From positions 62,001-126,000 of the forward strand of contig ADNK01001820.1 of NCBI GenBank assembly GCA_000320545.1: DNA of 64,000 nucleotides, written 5' to 3'. Shown piece by piece: positions 14,171-27,568 of this stretch; the first letter of the stretch is position 1, and every line of letters starts with the position of its first letter. Source of the DNA: Bigelowiella natans CCMP2755 (lineage: Eukaryota; Cercozoa; Chlorarachniophyceae). Position numbers and translations under genes: made by a program. Below the pieces are notes generated by a model. The model searched no databases. It worked only from the letters and a program-made list of their open reading frames with translations, and was not told where the DNA came from.

Positions 14171-17100
14171 ATGATGGATCCTGACGCGCCATCATCCTCC
14201 AGTAACGATCTCGTACATATTGGTTCAAAGGTATGAGCGTGTCCAAAATCTCTACTTTATGTATCGTTTGTGTTTGTGTGGGTGTTCTGCAATAACATAG
14301 ATAATATGAAAGAAATAGACTGGTGATGTATTATATTCTGCTGCAGTCTTCTGTGAAATTTTGATTATTTCTCTTTCTATGGTGGATATAGAGGGGAATT
14401 GAACGGATTAGTCACCATATCGAAAAATGAGTTCGTGCAGAGTGCATAACTACATGCATGAAATTCATTTACGAATTTTTCTACAATAGGAGGTACACGT
14501 GGAGCCCTTACCATCGAACAAGGAAGAGGGAGACAATATTGAGGCGGAGAGTGGCGAAAATTCTATTGGCGACAACAGAAAGGAAGATCCAAAGCCATTA
14601 TCGGGAGATGAGGCATCTACTAAGCCAGATTCTAAAAAGGAGGAAAAAAAGCGTGGAGCAAAGGATGCGGCGAATAGTTTAGCCTTTCTTATCCTCCGAA
14701 AACTCGTCGAGGAGGAGAAAATTAGCGAGGATACAGCAAAGAAGTACCGATTGATGTATGAGAAGCTAAACGAGACAGTGGTTGATGTATTTGAGAACGA
14801 GACTTTACTTTACAATATCAACTCTAAGCAGAAAAGGGCGTTCGTCGGCTTAAGAAAGGGAATTGAAGAGAAAAAAAAAAAACTTGAGAGTCTCAAGGGC
14901 GCGTGTGAGGATGCGAATGGGCGCAAAAACGCTCTCCGAAAGGAGGTCGATGCGAAGGAGTTGGATCTTAAATTAGTAGATAGCCAACTACAAAACTTCT
15001 TGAACCAGGAGACGGACAAACAGAAGCAGCTCGAGGAAATGAAGAAGAGCAAAGAAGCCGCTGCAAAGCCTCTCATTGACGATCTTAATCAGAAGGTACG
15101 GGACAGTTTGGAGGAGATTCGCATGCAGAAAGAGAATACAGTCAAGGAGAAGGAGGCAAAGGAGCTATATCTTGAGGAAATAGAGAAGCTCAAGCAGGAC
15201 ATTGAAAGCCTCCAGAAAGACAAACACGAGAAGCGAAGGAAACTCGCCTTTGAAATGCGTACCCCTGATAAAATTCGCAGTGAGGCCGACGCAATTAGTA
15301 GAACGCGTGCCAAGAAGGAGAAGGAGAATCTTCTTCTGATAGAAGAAATAAAGAAATTGAAGGAATTGGTGAAGGCCAAACAGGACAAACGCCTTCGGGT
15401 TAAGCACGAGGTGAATCAGCACAAACAAAACCAGACCCGTCATCGCGGGGCGCTGCAAGTTAGACGTGACGAGCTCGCCGAGATCGAGAAGAATCTCGAG
15501 CATTGCAAGCAAAAGCGCATTGAGATGATGGAGCGAATTCAGTCCCTGAAGACAGAGATTGAGCATCAGAGAAATCGAGCGCGAACATTCGTAAATAAGG
15601 AGAAACAGAACAAGAAGATAAAGAATGAGGAGATTCGGCGCGGCGAACGATTACGGCGGAAGCTAGAAACGATACTTGCGATCATCCCCTCACTCCGCGA
15701 CCAGCGCGACTTACTAGCACGGGACATAACGAGGACCAACAAGGACATTCAGACGGTAAGTGCCGAGGTTAAGGAACTGATGAACGACAAAGATGTACTC
15801 CTCTTCATGCATCTTGAAATCGAGGACGCCGACGTTGTCGCTTCTGAGAAACTGCAAGAAGCCGTGAAGAAGGTTCGGGAGGCAAAGGAAAAGGTAGAAG
15901 AGCTACAGAAACGCGAGATATCACTACGGCGAACCATCAGTGAGTGGGCTGCGAAGAGGGAACTACAAGGTCGTGAGACCTCACGCGCCATCACAAAATA
16001 CCGCGAGATGACGGAAATGTGGAAGATAAAAAACATGGTGAACCGCGACCTTGAGAAGCAGGTACTTGATCTTGAGCGAACCGTCAAATTACGGGGTGAG
16101 GAGTATAAGAGAATGAGGAATATAAAGGAGAAGTGCGTCAACCAAGTCCAGATTAGCGAATCGACGCTAAACGAGGTGCGTGAGAAGATCCAGATCCTAC
16201 AACATGAAGTGCAAATCCTGCACCAGGAGACACAGGTACGTGAGGTTGCATATAAGGAGGAAAGCCGATCCCATCAAATATTGATCCACCAGCGCATGCA
16301 TAAGCGAGAGGATCGCAGTAAGTTAAAGGCGGAGCACAAGAAGCTGCGTCAGTGGCAAGATCATCAGCTCAAGGAAATTGCAAGCCTTAACCAGATAGTC
16401 AACACCCTCGCGAAGAAAGCCAAGGCGATCAAGGCCAAGTATGCCAAAGCTGTCGAGGCGAGAAATACAAGTGGGATTCGTGTAATTGACCGCGCCGATG
16501 AGCTTTCTATCCTAGACGAGAAGTCAAAGATACAGAAAAGCATACTAGCTAAGGGGACCGACGAGCTTCGGAATCGTGACGCACTTCTCGAGAATCTCAA
16601 CAGAGAGCTCGCCGAGTTTTCACGAACACGCGCCGCCTTGCTGAAGAGAAAACCTGGACAAGAGCTCTGGTACGCAACACGCAAGACGTTGGAATCGTCG
16701 CAACGGCAACTTGCTCAGGAGCGCCGCACCGTACTCGATCTATCGCAGGCGCTCGCAACACCGGATCGGCCCAAAGAGGACGGATCTTCGCGCATCAAGA
16801 AGCTGTCTGGGTTCGATCCTGATAAGCAGCAGCTTCAGACCAAGATCGAGGTTCTCGAGGAAAAGCTGCAAGAAAAAAAGGAGCGCCTCGTTGAGAAGGA
16901 TCTTATCCTCCACGAAGTTGCGAACATGAGCAATCAACTCTGCAAGGAGGCCGCAGAGAACCGCACCTGGACGCTCGAGCTCGCCAAGAAGATCAACGAG
17001 TATCAGGCTCAGATTCGGCAGCTCACACGCTCGCAAAAGGCAACAGTTTCTGAGCTTTCGATGTATCAAGCGACTGCGTTGAAGCTGGAGCAGGAGCGTA

Positions 17101-17432
17101 AGGCCTCTGTAGACATGTTTGAGGAGGCACGAGCTCGTATGGCGCAGGGAGAGGCACCGACGGACGGTGCCGAGGGCGAGTGGGTTCGCATGATACGCGA
17201 ACGGCAACGACAGAAGGACATCCTGCTCTCCAGGAAACAGCAAATAAGGGAGCTTATGAACGCTCGGCCAGATGTAATCCCCTCCCATGCCGAGCAACGC
17301 TCGAATGCGTACATTAGTGAGGAACTGGGAATACCAAAGCCGTATGGCCATCTCGCGCCGTTCAAGCCTAGTGTGCTCGGTGCGACTATGCGACATATAC
17401 GGAAAGGCTATGGCCGCAAACCCGACAGATAG
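14171..17432 (+). CDS. CCDC146: CCDC146 / MBO2-type coiled-coil ciliary protein
   Basis: Exon 1 (14171-14230) encodes MMDPDAPSSSSNDLVHIGSK and joins in phase to a single exon of 2.9 kb (14490-17432), giving 1000 residues. An N-terminal acidic Ser-rich stretch and a short globular helix region (LAFLILRKLVEEEKISEDTA) precede about 800 residues of nearly continuous coiled coil. The C-terminus carries the family hallmark NAYISEELGIPKPYG, then LAPFKPS and MRHIRKGYGRK, which human CCDC146 and Chlamydomonas MBO2 share. MBO2 is needed for normal flagellar beat and CCDC146 for sperm flagella, so the organism almost certainly builds a motile cilium. Only one intron interrupts the gene, against 25 in its neighbour. 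It converges on the presequence protease gene. Confidence 0.93.
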
Positions 17433-18502
17433 TAGAAACATGCCTGTGTGATGACAGAAAATTGTTACTGATTAAGAAGTACGTCGTCCTGCCGCTTTTT
17501 AGCCCCTACATATCTAAATGTCTATGCATATAATACGTATTATTGTGCTTACGCAATGTGAGCGAGCCAGTCCTATCGAGTAGCTAGCGTAGCACTCACA
17601 TGCATGTGCGTGTTTCTATAGCTGGCTAGCGTGGGCGGCGGGCAGACTAATAATAATCCCGCCGCGCTACTACACACAGCGTTTCTTGCATTTGTTATCA
17701 TTGCGACTGCGATCGCACATAAGACGGATGTTTAATAATTTGATTAAATATATTCAATCGTCATTCTAATGTACTAGATCTTCAATGCAAAGGCTACAGC
17801 GCTTATGTTGTGTCTACTACTTGTTTGCATTGTCATATCGATCGCATATATATGTTATATGTAGCATAGCTAGATAGTGTATTATCTGAATTTTGACTAT
17901 GCATGATGCTTGGATTCGACAACATACATCGTACAGCAAGCTGCTTGCAGCTGCAGCATGCACTAAAAGTATTTTTCTAAGCATATTGTGAGACAGATGT
18001 GATGAAATGTTCAAATTTCTTCAATGGTCATCCCAATGTAGCAGTGCAGTGCAGCGGCTACAGCATATTGTAGCGCATGTATTCTTGCGTTTATACATTG
18101 GAAAATATAATAATTTCATTACATCCGTCTCATATTTATATAGCTCAATGCTAACAACGCCAGCTTTATCATATCAGCGACGCTGATGCTATATATTGCA
18201 AGGACATGTAAGCATAGACTATATAAGCAAGATGTAGTATAGGTGCGCTCGTGCACGTATCGTAGTAATCGTACATCAATATCTCACCAATATCTCACCA
18301 CGCAGAAACATCTAACGATGGTATACAATGTTCTCAAACAATGCTATTGCATCTGCATGTTTGTTGAACCTATTCTCCTTATAATTCATACAACACCAAT
18401 AACACGTTCCTTTCAATTTTGAGGTATCGCTGAGCCCGAGGGAGAGAGACAGCAGAATTACATGCTGTTTTGAATCTTCACCTCGTTTCTGTTCCTTTCT
18501 AA
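17433..18502. other. Convergent intergenic gap, TGCATG/AGCTAGC-rich
   Basis: This 1.07-kb spacer lies between two gene 3' ends. Words such as CATGCATG, TAGCTAGC, CGATCGCA and TGCAGCTGCAGCATGCA are unusually frequent. A 12-bp unit (CAATATCTCACC) is duplicated at about 18279-18302. I see no gene. Confidence 0.6.
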
Positions 18503-18746
18503 TTACAGTACATTTTTAAGATTGAAGTTGATATCCTTTGCTTCCTCAAATGCCTGTCCGGAGCCGATGACGACAGCTTTGGCCTCCGTGTTAAGTTGCT
18601 GCAACCTGCAAAGAAGAGTGCAAGATCAGATAGCGCAAAAAGATAAGATGATGCTGTTCAGGAGAAAGGAGTATTATGAGAAGAACACAATTTTTAATAG
18701 AGCAAATTGTTTTGCACTTCTTGCCTTTATTCTTTTTTTATCGTGA

Positions 18747-18810
<64 letters not shown>

Positions 18811-19275
18811 CATATGTATATAATGTGTGCGTGTGTGCTGTGTTGAGCAGCACCTTTTCCCAAACTCTTTGAAATCGTTTACTGTCGTGCCGAGGATTTG
18901 GTCGCGGCGACGCTGCAAGTCAGCGTGTTCACGGCCTACCAGCCAGCGTGTTAGGGAAGTGAAACCCTTCTGGTCAGGAGACGTGGGAGAGTCAATATCG
19001 CCGATGGTACCGATTACTGCCTTCTCAAGCTCTTCCTAATTGGTATTTTGCATATAACAATGTGAGAGTAGGTTGTTTCTATTGTGTGATGCTGTTCAAT
19101 CTGCTCCTGCAGAATCTAAATGTTCGGTACAGCTTATTCGCTCATAGTATATGTTGTGCATGTACTGGTGTTGTGCGTGCATTGAACGATTTTCTTGCCT
19201 GAGTGAGCTCGATGTTTGCTAGGAAATCAGCTGCAGCTTTATAGTTATCAACCTGGTTGTAGAATAACGATTCGG

Positions 19276-19309
<34 letters not shown>

Positions 19310-20345
19310 AACGAATAGAAAGACAAGAGTGAGAACGTTTCTGTGGCTCACAATCAGTGCAATGGTGATGATGAATGACGTTGCATGATAGTGAGATAGC
19401 AATCAGCAGGATTAACACGATTTGATTCATCGAGACCGCCTTTTATTACAGGCATGCTTCCTTTTCTCCTACAGGAATAATAAATATATAGCACACGCTA
19501 TATTGCTAGGTACAGCAGCAGATAGAGTAGCCATCACATCTTACAGTGCCCTGCAGATTGGGATCGCGGTAGGACAAGAAACGGAACAGACCGGAAACAG
19601 GGTCGATTCTGCAGCAATTCAGCAACACACAAACAATCGTCTCATCATTCAAAATGAAGTAGAGGAAAAAGGTGAGGAAAAACGCCTCCCTTTCTCCTTG
19701 GAAACAATCTCCTTACGAGAAACAACACAGCCAACATAATAATTCACGAAAAAACGGGTACTGCACGAACAGGAGCTCTCAACCATCTTCTGAAAAAAAC
19801 AGTCAAAACCACATAACTCTCCTCCTCCTCCTCCTACTCCTCCTCCTTCTACAACTACCACTCCTACTGTTACGCTTTTTGTTAAAAGTACCCGCAGAAA
19901 CCGCCGTACGCTCCCCCGATTACACGCACTTGGTCCCAAAGGAAACCAGTCGACAGAAACTTGGAGATCACTTGTGCAGAGCCGCTCATCTGATAAATAG
20001 TAAGGGAGATGATGATGATGATGATAATGATGCTGTTGATGATTATGGTGCTGGTGATAGCAATGACAACGCGAATATCAAGTATTTCCACTTTCAAGTT
20101 GAGGGGTAAATATCACTATCATCATCAGCAGCAGCAGCAATAAACGCACAAGCGAAGGAACTACCTCTTCTCCAGATTTGAAGAGCTGGCCTCCGAACCC
20201 GACGTAGTTGACCTGCGTAGGAACAGGAAAACCTTCGTTCTCTGCAGCCTCCATCTTTGCCTGATGATAGTGGTTAATAACGATGACAATCATACTTTAC
20301 AAAAAAAGGGGTGGAGGAGATCTATCGGGGAATGTTGAAGATGGT

Positions 20346-20390
<45 letters not shown>

Positions 20391-21369
20391 TAAGGCCAGG
20401 GGACTTGGTACGCCATCAGGAATCCCCCCTCCCCCAAATGCACACTGATGACTATCTATCATAAACAGCTACACGGCAGCGAAGAAAGCCTCGCCTCTAC
20501 AACCTCTTCTGCCCAATCGTGCAGCTTTGTGGCAGATGCATCCCCGATACTGTTGCCGTGCATGCGATCCACAAACCTGATGATTATACCCATATATCAC
20601 ATTACTTCCCCCGTCCTTCTCACTATGTTTTTCTGTGACGAAGAGTAGGTGCTAGCGTAGTGCTGCTATAGCCCCATACTTATCGATCTGCGAGCGCGAG
20701 GAGTCAAGGAGCTCCTGGTCAGCTGTGAGATTGATGATCATTCGCTTGTCGCCCTTCGTGCATAGCAGCGCGCTTCTTATACCTGCCCAACGAAGAGGAA
20801 GAAACAATGATTAATTCACACACAACACACACATACACAAGAATATTCTCCGAAAGAATGACAAAAATGAGACACGGCGGTAGATAGGTAGGTACCCCTT
20901 CTTATTTTAACAAATTCTCTCCAACTCAAGTCCTTCCCCTCTCTCTTAATCAATATACGCGTACATACAGAATATATGCGTTGTTACCCTCGAGGCGCTT
21001 CTGTAACGCTGGCCACGTATCGTCGTTTTCTGCCTGCTCTAGCATCTCTTTGACAGTGGCGAGGTAATCCAGACCTTGCAATAATAGCATCATAATCATC
21101 ATCGTCGTCGTCATCGTCGTCGTCATCGTCATGCCAGGGAGACGATGGCTGCATACGCATACGAGCACACTTACCTCCCATTTTCTCCCCAATGTGGTCA
21201 GCTACGGTGAATCGAGAACTGAGACGGCCAGCAGCGTATCTGTGACCACTTCCCACAATTGCAGCTTCAAGACCCGCCTGAGGGAAATGATGATGATGAT
21301 GATGATGATGAGAAGATGGTTCAGATTCTTTTGGCACTAGAGCAGCAGCAGCAGCAGCTATATGAATTT

Positions 21370-21405
<36 letters not shown>

Positions 21406-21521
21406 CCATAATTTACTACTTGTATTTGTTTAACGTCGTTTATATTTTTTAGATTCTTGCACGATTTGGTCGATGTACAAAGTTAATTAGTACTTTACAG
21501 CATGGATTTGTTATCCATAGG

Positions 21522-21574
<53 letters not shown>

Positions 21575-24500
21575 GGGAGACTAAAAAGACTCTAGATGCT
21601 TGCACCTTAGTCTCCTTGAGGATTTCAATGGCTCTTTGACGGTTGTCTAGTTTCGCAGTCGTAAGAACCTTTAAGTAGGCAGGAGGGGGGAGAGCAGCAG
21701 CGGAGCGATTAGTCAATATGACACAAATCAGCACTGAAGAACAGGTCGTTGTCGTCGTCGTCGTCATCTAAATGTGAATACCCTCCTCTTTGGTGTTGTT
21801 TTCGACTAGTGCGACGGTGGCGAGAAATCAGACCAAAGATGATAAAATAGCGCCACACTGTTGCTTTATATACTTAGAGCAAGAGGACGGTCTTGAACAC
21901 TAACCTCTTCGGCAATATCGAGCATCGTATCGACTTTCTCCGGTACACATTTGGCGCGGAGTGTCAGATATCCTTTTCGATGTTGACATCATCAACATCA
22001 TCATCATCATCATTATCGTGGTCAGTTGTTGGAGGAAAAAGAAAGGAAGAGCAGAAAGGAATATGAGGAAGAGGAAACGCGTAAAAATGCTTCGAAAATC
22101 TCCTATCTAGGAAGACCAGCAATAGAAGTAGTAGTCGGCGTCGTCTTCGTTGTTATTGTCGTAGTTTAAGATTGGCAGTTCATGATTTGAGCACATTATC
22201 GCAGTATTATATGTCGTTTTTTGTTACGCTGATATTGTTGTTGTTGTTGTTGATGATGATGATGAGCAAAATATATACTATTACCAAGAACGGAACTGGG
22301 GTCACCAACTGCCGCCCCATTAGCTTTCTGTGATATGAAATGCGACACTCCCAGACCTCCAGTATGAGTGCCGATATATCTGTGAAAAGATGACGGAGTA
22401 TTTATCATGTATGCAGTTCGTTACTATCCTAGTCGTTTGATTATCTTCGTCATCAATCAATCGATGGTGGCTGATATGCTGTTGGTGCTAGTGGTAGTAT
22501 TGTAGTAGAATTTGTAGTAGTAGTTGTAGTGATAGCGGTACTGACTGAGAGAGTGCTACAGCGTCCTTGCCCTGTGTGCCGGCCTCAGTGAGAAGACGTT
22601 CAAAGAGAGGAATAAGAGGCAGGTCTTCCATAGGTAGAGCTTGAAGGTTCAGCGCCATATCCAAGTACCTTGTTAATAATTAGAGAAGAAAAGCAAAGTA
22701 TTATGCATAAGAAATTATGAGAGATAATTTACTACAAACAAGCAGCTGCGAACACCCGAAGTAATAAAAAACATTTCCCAGCAATACAGAACGAAGTATC
22801 CCTTAGCCCCTAACCCCACCCCTGAAACTAGTCCATCTATATTTTTACATGATGCCGCTGGTGGAGAGCGCGTGTGTCACTAGCTTTGTGCCTTTGAAGA
22901 ATAACGTATGGCAGGGGGGGAAAGGAATGGGTAAGCAACAGGAAATCATATCTGCGTCTTTCTCGCAAATAGCATCGTTCGGAAATAATAAGATAAATTA
23001 AGTTAGTTAGTTCTCGGCGACAGGTACGACAGCTATGCTTATTTACAAGCGACATGCACAAGCTAAGCGCCGCACCGCACCTTCCTTGTGATCCTCAACT
23101 TTGATCGGAATATCACGCTGCTTTTTGTCCAAATCAGAGAGAGAGAGGGTTGGCATCGTTGCCACTGCCTGCGGTGTCCCAACAACAAACGACATCGATG
23201 GTAAATAAGAGAGAGAGGGAGAGAGAGAGAGAGAGAGACAGAGAGAGAGTGGAAGGGGGGCAAGGGGGGGATGCAAGAGGACACCCCATGGTGAAGAAAT
23301 GCCACATGATTGATCGGTATTCATATTAACATAGTCATTTATCGTCCTCCTTATCCTCATCATTCCCCCAACCCTTCCTTCTTTCCTTCCTTATTCTTCT
23401 TTTAGACAGCTGCTGCAATTATATAGCTTATGTGTAGTTGGAAGAACGTCGTACATACATACATACATGCATACACACTATGACAAAAATTGAGTGATTA
23501 TTGCGATAGTAATAACGCATATTCCTTACTACCTCAGGAGGGTCCTCGGCAGCCTGGGCCTCCTTCAATAACTTCGTCTCCTCCACAATCTTTTTCACGT
23601 CATCGGCAGACATCGACGACTTAATTCCGTCCAGTTCCTTTGATAATAATAATAATAATAATAATAACAACAACAACAACACAATCGCCACATCATTTCA
23701 GTTCTCTTTCATGCCAACATTCACGCCAGATAGATCTCCAAAAGCCCCCTCTCAGTCGATTTCCGTCGCCGATGATGATGATGATTCTCCTCCTCCTCCT
23801 CCTCCTCCCACCCCCCCCTCCCCTCTAGGCAGCAAGCAACCTTGCGTTCTTCTTCTTGATCTTTTGCTTCAAGCTGTGTGTCTGGCGCCATAGAGACGGT
23901 CACACGGTGCGTGTTGTCGATGAGCATTGACTTAATAATATTTTGGAATACCTGTCCCAAGCGAAAAGTTAGCAGCAGAAGGACGAGGATGGTGGTGGAG
24001 GAGGAAACATTTAACGAGGATTCGTTGTTTCGTATTGTCGCCATAGGGCCTTTGAGTCAGTCATAGATCTCACACAGGAAATGATTTTCCTTTTCTCTCT
24101 GCTACTACCACTTACTAACCTCCTAAAAAGGAACCACCACCACCACCACCAGCAGCAGCAGCAGCAGCCACGTAGTATAATGATGATTACCGGCTCACCA
24201 TCCTTGAGACGTTGCTTGAGGGAAGCAAGGTCCTTCTCGAAGCGCATGCCGTTCAAAGGATCGCCACCGTAAATCCACTCCTCAAGAGCGCCCAGCATCA
24301 GCATCAAGCCCTTGGGAAACCTGTTGTTGTTGTTGTTGCAACAGTGATGATGCGTGGATGGATGGATGATGATATAATAAAAATATAATAATAATAATAA
24401 GATTGATGATATCGATGATCATGGAAAATGATGGTTATGATAGTAAATATTGGGGGCACGGAGATTGAACAGCAGCGATGAGGATGAGGAAGATGATAGG

Positions 24501-25012
24501 TTTAGCTGTGACGATTGGTCTAAAGAATCGGAAGGGGGGGGGGGGGGCAGATAACAGACCCTCCAGTGTTAAATTCTCGCAGTCTGAACTCGATTGTATT
24601 AATCGATGCAGCCACAGCCTAGTGATGATGATAATAACAACGTCAATGAATCATCACTTCAAAATCAACATATGCCTCAGCAGAGATGACCTATCTATGA
24701 TTTATTAATTTCTACTCCGTGAAAGGAAGATAAAAGGAGGCGCTTCAGTATTCTAATCATTGTCACGTCATCAATCATGCTGGTTGCGTCTTTGTAGTAA
24801 CACTGCGACTGCTTTTAAGTGAAATATTTCTCATGTCTCCTGCCACATTATATATTACCTTCTCCGGGAAACCCTCGTCTTTGAGTTTCGAGAGAATATC
24901 GATAACAAGATTTTCTACTTTCTCGGCGTCCTCATCACCCTTCAACCCTTTGAGTCCTACGTTGAAAACAGTCTGTTGCAATGTGTCGTCAAATCCGCCA
25001 CCCAGAACCTGT

Positions 25013-25044
<32 letters not shown>

Positions 25045-25126
25045 AATGATGATTTTAGTGTCGTGGTGGTGAAGAAGGAAGTCCACAATAACACACACAC
25101 TGTTCGAAAGTGTCATAACTACTGCT

Positions 25127-25160
<34 letters not shown>

Positions 25161-25568
25161 CACCATCATCATTACTATTTTTACCATATTTTTAAATAAA
25201 TATTATCGTTGTCGTAATTTAAGTAGTACCTGCTCCCCCAAGCCGCTGTCGGTGAGAGCTTTTCTCAGCACGGAGGCGGAGGTGCCCATGAGGAGGTGCG
25301 AGAGAATGGAGATCGCAAGCTTATCCTCGCTCTTGAGTGGAGAGTCATGTACTACCCAGTTGACAGAAGCCATGTACCTATTACATATATGTGTGTTATT
25401 ATCAAGTGAGAGGGGGGAAGATCTTGTTGGAAAGTAAGCAAGAACATCGTAACCTGCGAAGGCATCATGATTTTTCTGCATTTTGATTGAATTATCTGCG
25501 GTAACACCCGTTCACACCGTTCGGCTATTACGCAGTAATCTCTTTTGGTACTCCTGACTTCGTTAAGA

Positions 25569-25612
<44 letters not shown>

Positions 25613-27568
25613 TTTCTTACTTTCCTTCCTCGGAATTGGACGGGAATTTGCCGGATATCTTGCGAGGTTCTTTGAGCAGAGGCTGCCATCCAACCGTGGT
25701 GTCGACCTTATTCTCTTCAAATTCCGACAGATAGGAATCAAGTAGGTCTAAGCGCTCTTTCACTGGATCGTCGCCGTAGAAGTAAACCTTGTGTATTGTG
25801 ACATGTATGAATGCTTGCTCGATAGCGATGATGATTATGATGACGGTGATGATGATGGTAATGATTTTGAATTGTATGAGATCATCGACAATGACTACAG
25901 TCATTGCCACCACCACCCTACCACCCCCACCATCGTCGTCGTCATCATCATCATCATCATAAAATATAAATCACCCCTCCTTTCGCATTAACCTCTCATT
26001 CATACATACCCGTGCGTTAGAGGGGTGGTAGTTAGCCTGGTGGAAACTTTTGAACTGCTCGAAGGTTAGCGATGGGATCACTTGTGGGTCTCCTCCAGAA
26101 TCAACACCGTATCTAAGAACAAGGAGAAGAGGGTGCAACAAGAAGAAGAAGAAGAAGAAGAAGACGGAGGACGAGGAGGAGCAGTCACACATCATCAAAT
26201 GTACAACGTGAAACATCGAACGTTCATCATTTATAAACACACATGCACGCGCATGTACAAATATATTCAACCGAGAATTAGCACTGTGTGTTCATGTATG
26301 GATATGGGTTATGGTGACGCAAATTGACATGTATCTTCTATGAGTGAGGTAGTACGTGTTGTCCGGAAACAGTGCCTCCATTTCAACTTTGCCCATAATA
26401 TTGTCTGGCTGCGAGTAGACCCCTGGCAACAATGGATCAACCAATAAAGGAAGAAATGACGGCAAAATGGACCAAAGTGAAAATAACGAAAGTTAATATG
26501 CCTTTGAAATTGATGATGATGATGATGATGTCATTATTATGAGCATTCTGAGTAGAGTTCATGCCCGTGCCATTGGCCTATTTTCTCTTGTGCTTCCTCT
26601 TTCTTCCCTCCCTTTTCCTCCTCCTCGTCCTCCTACTGCTACTCACCTTTCATCTCATTAAAGACGACGCCCTTCCTTGTGAGCGGGTCGTCTTCCTTGT
26701 CGAGCTCGTAGTGCCAGCCTTCTTGAGCCATCACCTGTGGATCGGTAACAGCCCTTGGAAAGAACACAGCGTCGAGATAGACGTTGACCAAGTTGTAGAA
26801 GTCCTTAAGATTCTGGCTGGCAACAGGATAGCAGGTACGATCGGGGTAAGTAAAAGCGTTGAGGAAAGTGTTCAGCGATGACTTCATCAGCTCAGTAAAA
26901 GGCTCCTTTACGGTATACTTGCGACTGCCACAGAGAACTGAATGCTCTAGAATATGTGGAATCCCGGTGCTATCGGTTGGTGGGGTACGAAACACGATAC
27001 CGAAGACTTTATTCTCATCATCCTTCTCCACGCTGAGAACCTCTGCGCCAGTCTTTTTATGGCGGAAGAGGGTTGCGCGCGCTCCGTATTCGGTAACGTC
27101 ATCCACCTTTACCACATCGTAGGCATCATGAGAGACTGCTGAGGAGCTAACAGTTGAATCTGAATTGGGGGAGACGGCAGTAGTGCCGGCGGTCCCTGGT
27201 GCGTTCCCCGAGGCAGCAGCAGCAGCAGTAGCAGTAGCAGTAGTAGCTGAAGTGCCGGCAGATGATCGGAACCCACGCCTCAAAGCCGAAGAACTTGATG
27301 ATGCACTCATCGAAGAAGCACGATGGCTAGCAGTAGGTCGTGCAGTAGCGCGGAAACTAGCAAAAGCTGATGCGAGAGGCGGCTCAACGGTTGGTCGAGG
27401 GGCAGAGGAAGTAGAGAGCATTCGGAATGCGCACCAACAGCTCACAATGGACAGAGACACGGCCAAAGGATTGGTCGCTCGCAGACATCGCTGACCTACA
27501 TTTGGACCAATTCTAAACAAAGACGTCACCAGGCCGCGCCGGCGTCGACGTGCTTGAGGGACCATCAT
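18503..27568 (-). CDS. PITRM1: Presequence protease (PreP/PITRM1), M16C metalloprotease
   Basis: Twenty-six exons join in phase from ATG 27568 to TAA 18503 and give 1134 residues. In order: 26647-27568, 26356-26422, 26010-26112, 25621-25787, 25230-25377, 24859-25008, 24560-24618, 24191-24320, 23841-23951, 23533-23637, 23081-23168, 22849-22891, 22546-22668, 22285-22379, 21905-21972, 21606-21668, 21175-21277, 20988-21074, 20680-20782, 20504-20576, 20165-20260, 19892-19989, 19545-19608, 19199-19252, 18854-19035, 18503-18605. The Arg/Ser/Ala-rich N-terminus (from [12 protein letters not shown]) looks like an organelle transit peptide. The inverted zinc motif HILEH is near residue 205, with the third ligand expected in QEGWHYE near 283. 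C-terminal half landmarks are [24 protein letters not shown] and FLSYRDPN. It degrades cleaved presequences in mitochondria or plastids. The intron after 19199 uses a GC donor (CAG/GCAAGA). Confidence 0.95.
18754..18809. repeat. (AC)n followed by (TA)n
   Basis: About 12 AC units are followed by about 15 TA units, in the last intron of the presequence protease gene. Confidence 0.9.
19275..19308. repeat. (GAT)n microsatellite
   Basis: About 11 GAT units lie in a presequence protease intron. In transcript sense this reads (ATC)n. Confidence 0.9.
20345..20387. repeat. (GA)n microsatellite
   Basis: A GA run with one AAAG interruption lies in the presequence protease intron between exons 20504-20576 and 20165-20260. 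Confidence 0.9.
21370..21403. repeat. (AC)n microsatellite
   Basis: About 17 AC units lie in a presequence protease intron. Confidence 0.9.
21523..21571. repeat. (CA)n(GA)n compound microsatellite
   Basis: A short CA run passes directly into about 17 GA units about 35 bp below exon 21606-21668. Confidence 0.9.
23641..23685. repeat. (TAA)n(CAA)n microsatellite
   Basis: A TAA run passes into CAA units immediately upstream (in transcript sense) of the acceptor at 23637. Confidence 0.85.
25013..25052. repeat. (ATG)n microsatellite at an acceptor
   Basis: About 12 ATG units abut the acceptor of exon 24859-25008. A matching (ATC)n array lies at 25129-25159 in the same intron, so the two arrays are complementary and could fold into an intronic stem. 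Confidence 0.85.
25570..25608. repeat. (CA)n microsatellite
   Basis: About 19 CA units begin about 12 bp past the donor of exon 25621-25787 (in transcript sense). Confidence 0.9.

Noticed and set aside
16740..17441. 233-codon minus-strand ORF
   Set aside because: It is antisense to the CCDC146 exon, which has a clear family match and a conserved C-terminus. Lys/Glu-rich coiled coil reads as Leu/Phe/Ser on the reverse strand.
24976..25437. 153-codon plus-strand ORF with poly-Asp and poly-His
   Set aside because: Its length comes from (ATG)n and (ATC)n arrays in introns and from antisense of protease exons.
27165..27494. 109-codon plus-strand Ala/Val-rich ORF
   Set aside because: It is antisense to the first exon of the presequence protease, whose frame and zinc motif are conserved.
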